NCBI GenBank assembly: GCA_031290155.1
Contig: JAITOB010000005.1
Span: 1 to 62,318 of the forward strand
Origin: Endomicrobium sp.
Lineage (GTDB): Bacteria > Elusimicrobiota > Endomicrobiia > Endomicrobiales > Endomicrobiaceae
DNA: 62,318 bases
Reading direction: 5' to 3'
Part shown: positions 36,484 through 46,114 of the stretch, piece after piece
Layout: every line of letters starts with the position of its first letter
Numbering within the stretch: the stretch's first letter is position 1
Translations under genes and position numbers: made by a program
The notes under the pieces: generated by a model
Databases searched by the model: none
Told to the model about the DNA's origin: nothing
What the model saw: only the letters and a program-made list of their open reading frames with translations

Positions 36484-38325
36484 ATGTGCGGAATCGTTGG
36501 ATATGTAGGAAAGAATAATGCTGTAGATATAATATTTAAAGGTTTGAAAAAACTTGAATATAGAGGTTATGATTCTGCAGGTATTGCTATTATTATAGAT
36601 AAAAAATTAGAGATCAAAAGAAGCGTTGGCAAACTATGCAATCTTGGTGCAATGCTTGATAAAAATCCTATAAGCGCAGATATAGGAATAGGTCATACTC
36701 GCTGGGCTACACACGGCAGACCGTCTGAAGAAAATGCGCATCCCCATACGGATCCTACAAAAAGCGTTGTTGTTGTTCATAACGGTATAATAGAAAATTA
36801 TATTGAATTAAGAAATAAACTTAAGAAAGGAATACAGGAATTTCAATCTGAAACTGATACCGAAGTAATAGCGCATCTGGTAAAAAAACATTATAAAAAT
36901 AATCTGTTATCCGCTGTTCAAAAAACTTTATGCGAACTAAAAGGTTCATACGCTCTTGGAATTGTATGCTCTGAAGAACCGGATAAAATAATATGCGCAA
37001 GGCAAGACGCTCCTTTAATTATAGGTGTAGGTAAAGGCGAAAATTTTATAGCTTCCGATATACCGGCGTTGCTTCCGTATACGCGCAATATGATTTTTCT
37101 TGAAAATGGCGATATTGCGGAAATCACAGCGGAGAAAATTATTATAAAAGATATTAAAAATAATATAAGAAACAGAGGGGTGAAAAACATACGGTGGGAT
37201 GCAGTACAGGCTGAAAAGGACGGCTATAAACATTTTATGTTAAAAGAAATATTCGAACAGCCGCGTACAATAGAAGATACTTTTAGGGGAAGAATTTATC
37301 CAGATGAAGGAAGGGTTTATATTGAAGAAATTGAACTGGAAGAAAAATATATTAAGGATATATCCAATATTTATGTCGTAGGTTGCGGAACGGCATATCA
37401 TGCGGGGCTTGTATCAAAGTTTTTGTTTGAAAGTTTTGCAAAAATACCAACTGAAGTTGATATAGCTTCCGAGTTTAGGTACAGAGAACCTATTTTAAAT
37501 GAAAAAACTTTAATTATAGTTATTTCACAATCTGGCGAGACCGCAGACACTTTAGCAGCTTTAAGGCTTGCAAGGAGTAAAGGCTGTCGTACTATTGCAG
37601 TATGTAATGTTGTTGGTTCAAGTATAAGCCGCGAAGCTATGAATGTAATTTATACGCACTGCGGGCCTGAAATAGGTGTTGCCTCCACTAAAGCTTTTAC
37701 AGGGCAGCTTACCGCTGTTTATATACTTGCTTTAGATTGGGGTTGTAAAAGAGGAAAACTTACAAATAAAGAATTAAGAAAATATTTAAAAGAATTATGG
37801 GAAATTCCTTTAAAAATCAGCGAATTTTTAAAAAATGCTAATGATGTCTGTAATATTGCAAAAATATTTGCGCAGAAAAAGCATAAAAGAGATTTTTTAT
37901 ATTTAGGAAGACATATAAATTATCCTATAGCGTTAGAAGGAGCTTTAAAGCTTAAAGAACTTTCATATATACACGCTGAAGGATATGCCGCGGGTGAAAT
38001 GAAGCATGGCCCGATAGCTTTAATTGACGAATCTATGCCTATAGTTGCGATAGTTATTAAAAAAAGCAAGGTGTATACAAAAATGATTTCAAATATAGAA
38101 GAAGCAAAGGCCAGAGGAGGAACTATTATACTGGTATCAGATAAGAATAATAAAGAAATTGCCGCTAAAAGCGAACATATAATTTATATTCCTCAAACCG
38201 ATGAATTTGTATCGCCGCTTATGACTGTAATACCATTACAGCTTTTGGCTTATTATACTTCGGTTCTTCTCGGTTGTGATGTGGATCAGCCAAGAAATCT
38301 TGCTAAATCAGTAACAGTAGAGTGA
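36484..38325 (+). CDS. glmS: Glutamine-fructose-6-phosphate aminotransferase
   Basis: Makes glucosamine-6-P from fructose-6-P and glutamine. 613 aa. N-terminal Ntn amidotransferase with nucleophile Cys2 (MCGIVGYVG), GHTRWATHGRPSEENAHPH and VVVHNGIIENY; two SIS isomerase domains with VGCGTAYHAG, ISQSGETADTLAALR, and the C-terminal DQPRNLAKSVTVE. Only 20 bases separate it from pdxJ, so there is no room for a glmS ribozyme. AAGGA precedes the ATG. Confidence 0.97.
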   Translation: MCGIVGYVGKNNAVDIIFKGLKKLEYRGYDSAGIAIIIDKKLEIKRSVGKLCNLGAMLDKNPISADIGIGHTRWATHGRPSEENAHPHTDPTKSVVVVHNGIIENYIELRNKLKKGIQEFQSETDTEVIAHLVKKHYKNNLLSAVQKTLCELKGSYALGIVCSEEPDKIICARQDAPLIIGVGKGENFIASDIPALLPYTRNMIFLENGDIAEITAEKIIIKDIKNNIRNRGVKNIRWDAVQAEKDGYKHFMLKEIFEQPRTIEDTFRGRIYPDEGRVYIEEIELEEKYIKDISNIYVVGCGTAYHAGLVSKFLFESFAKIPTEVDIASEFRYREPILNEKTLIIVISQSGETADTLAALRLARSKGCRTIAVCNVVGSSISREAMNVIYTHCGPEIGVASTKAFTGQLTAVYILALDWGCKRGKLTNKELRKYLKELWEIPLKISEFLKNANDVCNIAKIFAQKKHKRDFLYLGRHINYPIALEGALKLKELSYIHAEGYAAGEMKHGPIALIDESMPIVAIVIKKSKVYTKMISNIEEAKARGGTIILVSDKNNKEIAAKSEHIIYIPQTDEFVSPLMTVIPLQLLAYYTSVLLGCDVDQPRNLAKSVTVE

Positions 38326-38492
38326 TTTTTTTTGAACTTTTACGGACGTTTGTTTATAATGACGTTGAATTAAAATGTTTTACGAATCCTGCAAACTAAA
38401 AAATAATTCTGGCAGGTTTAGTTTACTAGTAAGAAATTTATTGCTGTGTTAATATCGTTTGATGATTCATTGTTTTTAGCGAGGTGTACCGT

Positions 38493-38828
38493 ATGAATAT
38501 AGGTGTAGATATTGAAGAAGTTAAAAGATTTAAAAAATATGTAAATAATAAAAAATATTTGGAACATATTTTTGCAAAAGAAGAGATATCATACTCATTT
38601 CTAAAAAAAAATACTGCACAACATTTGGCGGCAAGATTTGCTGCGAAAGAAGCTGTTTGGAAAGCGCTAAGCACAAAAAATAAGAATCTTAGTATTACAG
38701 ATATCTCGGTTAAAAATACCAAAGAAGGCAAACCTCAGGTTTATGTTAAAAATAAAAAATATAAAAAAATAGATGTATCACTGTCGCACACAGAAAAATA
38801 TGTAGCTGCAGTTGCTCTTGTTTTTTAA
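38493..38828 (+). CDS. acpS: Holo-[acyl-carrier-protein] synthase
   Basis: Transfers phosphopantetheine from CoA to acyl carrier protein. 111 aa. N-terminal GVDIEEVKRF with the Mg-binding Asp, AARFAAKEAVWKAL (Glu-binding helix) and SLSHTEKYVAAVALV near the end. GAGG (38481-38484) is correctly spaced for ATG 38493; an in-frame GTG at 38484 overlaps that site. Followed eight bases later by nnrD, a common neighbour. Confidence 0.94.
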   Translation: MNIGVDIEEVKRFKKYVNNKKYLEHIFAKEEISYSFLKKNTAQHLAARFAAKEAVWKALSTKNKNLSITDISVKNTKEGKPQVYVKNKKYKKIDVSLSHTEKYVAAVALVF

Positions 38829-38836
38829 AAAAATTT

Positions 38837-39691
38837 ATGGAAAAACAAGAAATTAAAAACTTTATTTCAAAATTAAAAAGAAACCCTGATAGTCATAAAT
38901 ATGATTACGGGCATGTTCTAGTGATCGCAGGCTCTATAATTATGCCTGGAGCAGGCATATTATGCTGTTTAGGTGCTTTGCGTTCTGGCGCCGGGCTTGT
39001 GACTTATGCCGTTGAAGATGAATTTTTAAGTCAGGTAGGCGCAATATCAAAACCTGAAATAATGTTTTTTATATATAAAACGGCTGCAGATATTCTTAAA
39101 TTTATTAAATCTAGAAACGTTTCGTCTATTGTCATAGGACCCGGGTTAAAAACGGACAATGATATTTTATACAAGCTTATTAAGGAAATTATTGATTCAG
39201 TCGACGTTCCTGTTGTTTTAGATGCCTCAGGACTTGCATGTTTTAATGGCATTACTTATAGAATTAAAAATACAAAAGCCAAACTTATAATAACACCTCA
39301 CTTATTTGAGTTTTCTAAACTTTTAAATATAGCGCCTGCGACAATAAAAAGTGATAGAGATAAAATAACAATAGATTTTGCAAAAACGCATTCTCTTATT
39401 TGCATACTTAAAGGCAATAATAGTATTGTGTCTTCTGGCGAAGAGACATACAAAAATGATACAGGCACTCCCGCAATGGCAACGGCTGGAAGCGGTGACG
39501 TATTAAGTGGAATAATATCTTCTTTTGCAAATATTACAGATGATAAGTTTGAAGCTGCTAAATTTGCAGTTTTTGTTCACGGTCTTGCAGGGGAAATTGC
39601 GGAACAAGATAAAGGGACAACCGGCGTTGTTGCAAGCGATATTGCCGAGAGTGTTTGTTATGCTATAAAAAAGTTAGGAGATATAAAATGA
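38837..39691 (+). CDS. nnrD: ADP-dependent NAD(P)H-hydrate dehydratase
   Basis: Repairs hydrated NAD(P)H. 284 aa, ribokinase-like fold, carbohydrate-kinase (YjeF C-terminal) domain only; the N-terminal epimerase domain often fused to it is absent. Visible: HKYDYGHVLVIAGS, GALRSGAGLVTYA, VIGPGLKTDND, TPHLFEFSKL and the catalytic AGSGDVLSGII. The stop overlaps the ATG of the decayed M20 peptidase gene. The lone domain is normal in many bacteria. Confidence 0.9.
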   Translation: MEKQEIKNFISKLKRNPDSHKYDYGHVLVIAGSIIMPGAGILCCLGALRSGAGLVTYAVEDEFLSQVGAISKPEIMFFIYKTAADILKFIKSRNVSSIVIGPGLKTDNDILYKLIKEIIDSVDVPVVLDASGLACFNGITYRIKNTKAKLIITPHLFEFSKLLNIAPATIKSDRDKITIDFAKTHSLICILKGNNSIVSSGEETYKNDTGTPAMATAGSGDVLSGIISSFANITDDKFEAAKFAVFVHGLAGEIAEQDKGTTGVVASDIAESVCYAIKKLGDIK

Positions 39692-40824
39692 CTTTTGAAA
39701 GTGAAATTATAAATATAAGAAGATACGTACACAAAAATCCGGAGTTAGGAGGAAATGAGTATAGTACGTCAAAATTTATTGAATCCAAACTTAAAGAGCT
39801 AAAAATACCGTATAAACGTATAGGAAAGACAGGCGTAATAGGCGCTGAAAGGTGTAAATAAGAAAAACGATAGCGTTAAGAGCGGATATAGACGCTTTGC
39901 CTGTTTGTGAAAACAACAAAGTTGAATATAAATCAATAAAAACCGGAGTGATGCATGCCCGCGGACACGATGGGCATATCGCAATAATACTTGGGGTGGC
40001 AAAACTTTTGCAGCAAAAAAGCGAATTAAAAGGCAATATCGGATTATTTTTCAGCCAAGCGAAGAGACTTCAAACGGTGCAATTATGATGATTAAGGGAG
40101 GGGCTTTAAAAAATCCAAATGTTGATTTTATTTTGGGAACGCATGTTAGTCCGTAGATAAAAACTGGGAAAGTGGTTAAAATTCGGGGCGATAATGTCTG
40201 CTGTTGATGAAGTAAAGATAGATATCATTGGTATAATAGCCCATGGAGCATATTCTCATGATGGGAAAGATGCTTTAGTTGCAGCGTCTGTATTTATCAA
40301 TATGGTTCAATGTGTTGTTTCAAGAGAACTAGATCCTTTGGAGCCGGCAGTTATAACTTTTGGAAAAATTGAAGGCGCCGATTCGTATAATATAATATGT
40401 AAAAAAGTAACAATATACGGGACAGTGAGAAGTTTTAATAGTAAAATTAAGAGATTTTATAAAAACAAGTATTTTAAACAAACTTAAAGCCGTAGAAATA
40501 GCTTACGGAGTTAAACGCACAACTGACTATAATAAAAATAGGAGATGCTCTTATTAGGATACATACGAAATTACAAAAATATGTGTTAAAACTGCTAAAG
40601 ATTTTTATGGAGAAAAGAACGTTGAAGTATTAGAAAAACCGTCTATGGGCGGAGAAGATTTTTCAAATATTTAAGTATAGTGCCTGGTAATTTTATATAT
40701 GTAGGGACTGCTAAAAATAAGGACACCTCTTACTCATGTTAACATTGACGAAACAGCCTTGCTGAAAGCCGCAAGATACATTGCGTATACTGCAACTGGT
40801 TTACTGAATGGAAAACAGATATAG
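39688..40824 (+). pseudogene. M20 family amidohydrolase/peptidase (hippurate-hydrolase type), decayed
   Basis: Remains of a zinc amidohydrolase. Begins by ATGA overlap with nnrD: MTFESEIINIRRYVHKNPELG, then a shift at about 39850 to ALRADIDALPVCENN and MHARGHDGHIAIILG. The usual metal-site Cys of MHACGHDGH is Arg here. Later frames read GAIMMIKGGALKNPNVDFILGTH, a stop in SP*IKTGK, MSAVDEVKIDIIG...HDGKDALVAASVFINM, PSMGGEDFS and a C-terminus ending TGLLNGKQI (stop 40822-40824). At least five frameshifts or stops. Substrate unknown; such enzymes hydrolyse N-acyl amino acids. Confidence 0.85.
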
Positions 40825-41030
40825 TATAAAGGATAGTAATGTTTGTAATGTTTTTTTACCAGACTTGACTTGATTTGATATATTAGTATCAGATAAATAA
40901 AATATAACTAAAAAAGTATTTTTTATATTTTCTTCTATATTTAGAAATAGAAATAAATGTAATAATGATGCGAATAATTAAATAATAAAATTTGTAAAAG
41001 GATCTTTTTAATTTTGAGCTTTTATTGTAC

Positions 41031-41836
41031 TTAATAAAATACTTTAAAATTATAATCGTCATTATTTATATAACCGTCAGGAAAGTTAATTTTTTTTAGT
41101 AAATTAATTATCGCAGGCACAGCGTTACCTATACTATCCGAGCGTTTAATGCTTTGTACTATGAGGCCTACAAAAGATTGAATGTATTTGTAAAATAATT
41201 TTTCTTCATTTAAATAAACATAAATATTTTTAATTACTTTAAAAATATCTTTCCGACTATTTTTAATTATTTCTTAGTCTGTAAGTATAAAGAGGTTTAC
41301 CTATAAAATATACTTTTTTTAGATTTTGTGTAAAAACGGTAATAAAATTCTACGTCTTCAAAAAAAACAGCCCTTCGGACCATACTATATTGTTTTTTTA
41401 TAAAATCCAGTTTATATAACTTGCATGTGAGCACTGGAAAATCATTAATATTTTGCGGAGTGATAGTTTATTGTATTATTGGACGCTTCAGGGTGATATT
41501 TGTTGTAAAAATTATTTTTATGAAATTGCTTTTTATTATTGTTAAAAATCACCAAATTAACCCAAACGCTGTCAAAACCGGTTTCTTTTAATTTTGCAAG
41601 CTCAAACATTTATTTCTAGCTGCGCCTAGTCCATTATTTTTGCTTAATTTTATTATTTTTACTCTATTGTCTTTTGCAGCGTAATTTTTAGCTATATTTA
41701 TTGAATTATCGCCGCCACAATCATCTATGCACAATATTTCTATGTCTTTGAAAGTTTGTGTTGTAATACTCTCAAGACATTGTTCTATATAGGGTTCTAC
41801 ATTGTAAATGAGTATGACAACAGAAATTTTAGGCAT
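41031..41836 (-). pseudogene. Family 2 glycosyltransferase, decayed
   Basis: Starts at 41836 (minus) with KISVVILIYNVEPYIEQCLE, CIDDCGGDNS and NNGLGAARNKCL, the GT2 nucleotide-sugar-binding start (about 82 codons), then stops at 41588. Downstream frames on the same strand continue as FDSVWVNLVIFN, CKLYKLDFIKKQ, FFEDVEFYYRFYTKSKKVYF and GKPLYTYRLRNN, family-typical C-terminal sequence, with several shifts, ending near 41031. Normally adds sugars to surface polysaccharide. Stands alone, so the loss is consistent with a thinned-out surface coat in a host-enclosed cell (inference). Confidence 0.8.
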
Positions 41837-41958
41837 AATAAGATATTTATGAATGAATATTAATTAAAATAATTTTACGAGACTTATATGAAATTATTTA
41901 TGTTATTGTAATTTAATTATTACAACATACAATCTTTTACTTGCTATCATTATTGTCA

Positions 41959-42705
41959 TTAATAAGTACAGTACATATTTGAATAGGGATTTTTGTTGAC
42001 AGCAACGTATTTAGAAAATAGTTTTATATTTAAACGGTTTAAGTCTTTTTTAAAAGTTTTTGAATAAAAATCAATATGTTTTTTAAGAAATACAATATCT
42101 TCGTCACTAAGTTCAGCTTTTACAGCCTCTTTTCCAAAGTTATATTTCTCTGGAGTTTCATTTAAATAAATAACTCCACCGTGCATGCCTGTACCGCAGA
42201 ATCTTCCAGTTATATTCTCGTCTTTTACAAGATTTAAGCCGAGTAGAATAATGGCGCCACCTGCCATATATTCGCCTAAAAATTCTCCGGCCTTACCTCC
42301 TACTACTATAACTGGCTTCATTTCTTTATACTCTTTCATATGGATGCCGGCTCTGTATCCAACATCTCTTTCAACATAAATTTCTCCGCCTCTCATAGCA
42401 TATCCTAGAGTATCTCCGCAACTACCGTGGATTACTATTTTCCCATAATTCATAGTATTTCCTATGGCATCCTGTCCGTTGCCAAATACTTCAAGTTCAG
42501 CTCCATCCATATATACAGCCATATCATTCCCTGGAGTGCCGTAAATTTTTATTTTAACTTCTTCAAGCAGACCTCTTCCTATATATCTTTGTCCGAAGAC
42601 ATTTTTTAAAGTAATATTTCTGTCGATTTTGATTGCGTCGTCTATCAGGCTGTTTAGATCGCCGAAAGAAGTGTTTAATGCGTCTATAGTTTTCATAGAC
42701 TGCAT
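41959..42705 (-). CDS. Glutamate synthase GXGXG-domain subunit (split type)
   Basis: Free-standing version of the C-terminal beta-helix of glutamate synthase. 248 aa with the glycine-rich repeats KIYGTPGNDMAVYMDGAELE, NGQDAIGNTMNYGKIVIHGS, CGDTLGYAMRGGEIYVERD and GYRAGIHMKEYKE, each turning at GxGxG-like corners, and AGEFLGEYMAGG. It lies last in a five-gene minus-strand operon with amidotransferase, FMN/Fe-S, ferredoxin and flavoprotein subunits, overlapping the flavoprotein gene by 13 bases. In methanogens these parts are separate genes in the same way. Confidence 0.88.
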   Translation of the reverse strand: MQSMKTIDALNTSFGDLNSLIDDAIKIDRNITLKNVFGQRYIGRGLLEEVKIKIYGTPGNDMAVYMDGAELEVFGNGQDAIGNTMNYGKIVIHGSCGDTLGYAMRGGEIYVERDVGYRAGIHMKEYKEMKPVIVVGGKAGEFLGEYMAGGAIILLGLNLVKDENITGRFCGTGMHGGVIYLNETPEKYNFGKEAVKAELSDEDIVFLKKHIDFYSKTFKKDLNRLNIKLFSKYVAVNKNPYSNMYCTY

Positions 42706-43964
42706 CCTTTATAATCCCAAATTTTTTTTGTTCTTTCTTCTTTAGGATATACGCTGAGACTGATGTCTTTTAACGTTATGTCGTATTCAAGGGTTGAAAG
42801 TTTTGTTCTGTCATTTATAAGCGCTGTATAAATGCCGGCTCTCTGGTTATCATTGATAAGAATAAAACCTATTAAATTATCATTTAGAATATTTAGTCTG
42901 CGAAGATTATTTTTTGTCGAATAAGTAATGCCGTTGTTTAAATTTAAACCGCTTATAATACCTGCTGAAATAAGCTGCAGTCCGAAAAATGAAATTGCGT
43001 TCATTGCAAAAGCTGCAGGAGCCTTTTTTTTTGTTCCGGCCATATTAAAACCTGCTGTTTCGCCTTGATTAGAAGCATTAGGCCATAAGGCGAGAATTTT
43101 ACTTTTATTTGAAAGTAAATCTAAAGATTCTACGCAATCGCCTGCGGCATAAATATCTTTTTCCGAAGTTTGCATATATTTATTAACAATTATTCCTTTT
43201 GCAGTCTTTATGCCTGCGGAGTACGCAAGATTTATATTAGGGCGTACGCCTACGGCGACTATCAAAATATCGCAGTTAAGAATCTCTCCGTTTGAAAGAA
43301 TAATTCTGCTAATATTTTGTTCACCATCAACTTCGCAGATATTTGTCTGAAGTTTAAAATCAATGTCATTTTGTTCTATATGGCTTTGTATGTCATCAGC
43401 AACTGGTTTATCTAAAATTGAGGTCATAACTCTATCTGCCAAATCTACAACCGTTATGCTAGCGACCTGTCCAAACAAACCTTCGGCTGCTTTCAATCCT
43501 ATAAGACCTGCTCCGGCTATAACTACTTTTGATTTTTTTGTTACTTTTGTTTTAAGTTTTATACTGTCTTTATATGTTAGAAATGTAAAAACATTTTTTT
43601 GTTTATCCATATCTAAATTTTTAATTTGTGGAATAAACGGGCTGCTGCCGGTTGCTATAAGAAGTTTATCGTAAGAGAGTTTTACATCTCCGCTTATAGA
43701 AATTTCTTTGTTTTTTATATCTATTTTTTCTGCTTCAGTATTTAACAATACTTCTATATTTCTAGATTTATAGAAATCTACACTTCTATAATTCATATTT
43801 TCTGGTTTTACTTTACCGCTTAAATAATAAGAAATTAGGGGTCTGCCGTAAGCATTGAACTCTTCATTTGATATTATCGTTATACTGCTTTTTTTATCAT
43901 TTGCTCTTATAATGTTTGCGGCATTGATTCCTGCCGCACTGTTTCCTATTATTAAATATTTCAT
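42693..43964 (-). CDS. FAD/NAD(P)-dependent oxidoreductase, likely electron-input subunit of glutamate synthase
   Basis: 423 aa pyridine-nucleotide-disulfide oxidoreductase fold. FAD motif IIGNSAAGINAANIIR at the start, NAD-binding VVIAGAGLIGLKAAEGL (about residue 150), ATG motif LLIATGSSPFIP, and the second FAD motif DIYAAGDCVE. No redox-active CxxxxC pair is seen, so it is of the NADH-oxidase/ferredoxin-reductase group. The ATG overlaps the ferredoxin-gene stop by four bases. Likely passes electrons from NAD(P)H to the Fe-S subunits (inference from operon). Confidence 0.85.
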   Translation of the reverse strand: MKYLIIGNSAAGINAANIIRANDKKSSITIISNEEFNAYGRPLISYYLSGKVKPENMNYRSVDFYKSRNIEVLLNTEAEKIDIKNKEISISGDVKLSYDKLLIATGSSPFIPQIKNLDMDKQKNVFTFLTYKDSIKLKTKVTKKSKVVIAGAGLIGLKAAEGLFGQVASITVVDLADRVMTSILDKPVADDIQSHIEQNDIDFKLQTNICEVDGEQNISRIILSNGEILNCDILIVAVGVRPNINLAYSAGIKTAKGIIVNKYMQTSEKDIYAAGDCVESLDLLSNKSKILALWPNASNQGETAGFNMAGTKKKAPAAFAMNAISFFGLQLISAGIISGLNLNNGITYSTKNNLRRLNILNDNLIGFILINDNQRAGIYTALINDRTKLSTLEYDITLKDISLSVYPKEERTKKIWDYKGCSL

Positions 43965-44422
43965 TTCAATGCCTCCGCTTCGTTTTCGTTAAGAAGCTTT
44001 ATTGCTTCGTTAGGGCAATACTCTATGCAAAGAGATTTTCCATAATCTATGCATAAATCACATTTTGAAACAGTTTTGCCGTTAATACTCTTTTTTATTG
44101 CGCCAAAAGGGCAAACCAAAACACATGACAGACAGCTCACGCATTTTTCTTTGTCGTTACGGACTATTCCTTTTTCATCTTTATACATTGCTCCGGATAT
44201 ACAGGCTTTTACGCATTTTGGACTTGAACAGTGTCTGCACTGTAGTGCAAAATATGAAACGGCCTTTGGCTGTAAAATTTCTTCAATCACTATTGCGGAG
44301 GTTATATTTTCCTGCTTATGAGCTTTTATTATGTCTTTAGATTTTGAGTGTGCTGTTTTACAGTAGACCTCACATAATCCGCATCCTAAACATTTACTTT
44401 CAAACGCATAAATTTTTTTCAT
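43961..44422 (-). CDS. 4Fe-4S ferredoxin-type subunit
   Basis: 153 aa with four cysteine clusters of ferredoxin type: CLGCGLCEVYC, CRHCSSPKCVKAC, CVSCLSCVLVCPFGAIKK and CDLC...CIEYCPNEAIK, arranged as in HycB/DMSO-reductase-like electron-transfer proteins. Overlaps the flavoprotein gene, and AGAG in front of its ATG is a modest ribosome site. Probably shuttles electrons between the flavoprotein and the glutamate-synthase FMN subunit. Separated by 186 bases from the upstream FMN subunit gene. Confidence 0.85.
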   Translation of the reverse strand: MKKIYAFESKCLGCGLCEVYCKTAHSKSKDIIKAHKQENITSAIVIEEILQPKAVSYFALQCRHCSSPKCVKACISGAMYKDEKGIVRNDKEKCVSCLSCVLVCPFGAIKKSINGKTVSKCDLCIDYGKSLCIEYCPNEAIKLLNENEAEALK

Positions 44423-44608
44423 CTTTTTCTCTCATGGTTTAAATAAAATAAATTCCATATACAAAACATCAATAATCAACAATACTTTATCCTGAAATAA
44501 ATATGTTACTTTACAAGCATTCAGATTTAACGCCCGTTTATGGCTTATAAATTTGTACTTATTGATAGTTTTCTAACTATTCCTTGCAAGAAAAATAGGA
44601 AAATATAA

Positions 44609-46114
44609 TCATTCTCCCGCATATTTTATGGCAAGAATATTTAACTCTTTTTCATTCAGTCCTATGCCTCTCAGCATAAGTCTGTTGCCTCTTAAGCTGT
44701 CAATAGCATTTATTCCCATTCCGCCGAGCATTTCCTGAATTTCATGGTTCCATGCAGATACCAAATTCACCAGTCTTTTATACATAATGTCAGGGTTAAG
44801 TCTCTTTACAAGTTCAAGCTCCTGCGTAGCTATTCCCCAATTACATTTCCCGGTAGAGCATGAATGACACATATGACAGCCCAAAGCAATAACAGCAGCT
44901 GATCCTATGTAAACAGCATCTGCTCCCAACGCAACAGCTTTTACTATATCAGCGCTGTTTCTTATGCTTCCAGAAATAATGAGAGAAACCCGATTCCTTA
45001 TTTCCTCTTCCCTTAATCTTTGATCTATTGCAGCCAAAGCAAGTTCAATCGGAATACCTACATTATCTCTTACTCTGGTAGGGGCTGCTCCCGTGCCTCC
45101 GCGGAAACCGTCAACTACAACAGCATCTGCTCCGGCTCTTACTATCCCTGAAGCTATAGCGGCTGCATTATGAACTGCAGCAATTTTTACAAAAACAGGT
45201 TTTTTATAATTTGTAGTTTCTTTCAGAGAATATATCAGTTGTCTTAAATCTTCTATTGAGTAAATATCGTGATGAGGGGCGGGAGAAATAGCATCAGAAC
45301 CTATAGGTATCATTCTTGTTGCAGAAACATCTTCGCCCACTTTTTTACCTGGCAAATGCCCGCCTATACCTGGCTTTGCTCCCTGTCCTATTTTAATTTC
45401 AATAGCAGCCCCAGCGTTTAAATAATCTCTATGAACACCAAATCTACCTGAAGCTACTTGAACAATTGTATTTTTTCCATATTTATAAAAATCTCTGTTT
45501 AAACCGCCTTCACCTGTGTTATAACAAATTCCAAGCTCTGTCGCCGCTCTGGCAAGAGCCTCATGAGCATTCCTTGAAATTGAACCGTAACTCATAGCTG
45601 AAAACATAATTGGCATTCTAAGTTCAACCTGAGGAGGCATCTTGGTCATAAGTTTTCCTTTAGCGTCAAAATCAAGTTTTTCAGGTTTTCCGCCTATCAT
45701 AACTTTTGTTTCCATTGGTTCTCGGAGCGGATCTATTGATGGATTTGTGACCTGGCTTGCATTAAGCAGCATCCTATCCCAGTAGATTGGAAAAGGTTTT
45801 GGATTTCCCATACTTGAAAGCAAAACGCCTCCAGTCTGGGACTGTTTATGAATTTCTTTTATTACGCTGCTGGTCCAATTTGCGTTTTCCCTGAACTCAA
45901 GAGGATACTTTCTTATTATCAAAGCTTTTGTGGGACAAAGAATAACGCATCTATGGCAGTTAACACATTTTATATCATCTGTACAAACAACATTATCTTG
46001 TGAATCATATGAGTGTACCTTATTAGAACACTGGCGCACACATACCTGGCACTGGATGCATTTTTTTTCATTTCTTATTACTTCAAATACGGGAGTGTTA
46101 AAATCTAATCCCAT
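44609..46114 (-). CDS. gltB: Glutamate synthase FMN/Fe-S catalytic subunit (archaeal type)
   Basis: Core enzyme that reductively aminates 2-oxoglutarate to glutamate. 501 aa. The N-terminus has two 4Fe-4S motifs, CIQCQVCVRQC and CVNCHRCVILCP. The FMN barrel shows FSAMSYGSISRNAHEALARA, GEGG, QVASGRFGV, KIGQGAKPGIGGHLPG, AVVVDGFRGGTGAAPT and the 3Fe-4S site CHMCHSCSTGKCNWGIAT. It lacks amidotransferase and GXGXG domains, which are supplied by neighbours. Ten-base overlap with the upstream amidotransferase gene. Confidence 0.93.
   Translation of the reverse strand: MGLDFNTPVFEVIRNEKKCIQCQVCVRQCSNKVHSYDSQDNVVCTDDIKCVNCHRCVILCPTKALIIRKYPLEFRENANWTSSVIKEIHKQSQTGGVLLSSMGNPKPFPIYWDRMLLNASQVTNPSIDPLREPMETKVMIGGKPEKLDFDAKGKLMTKMPPQVELRMPIMFSAMSYGSISRNAHEALARAATELGICYNTGEGGLNRDFYKYGKNTIVQVASGRFGVHRDYLNAGAAIEIKIGQGAKPGIGGHLPGKKVGEDVSATRMIPIGSDAISPAPHHDIYSIEDLRQLIYSLKETTNYKKPVFVKIAAVHNAAAIASGIVRAGADAVVVDGFRGGTGAAPTRVRDNVGIPIELALAAIDQRLREEEIRNRVSLIISGSIRNSADIVKAVALGADAVYIGSAAVIALGCHMCHSCSTGKCNWGIATQELELVKRLNPDIMYKRLVNLVSAWNHEIQEMLGGMGINAIDSLRGNRLMLRGIGLNEKELNILAIKYAGE

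Noticed and set aside
36440-36484. glmS ribozyme/riboswitch
   Set aside because: Only 20 bases separate pdxJ from glmS; the ribozyme needs well over 100 bases of leader.
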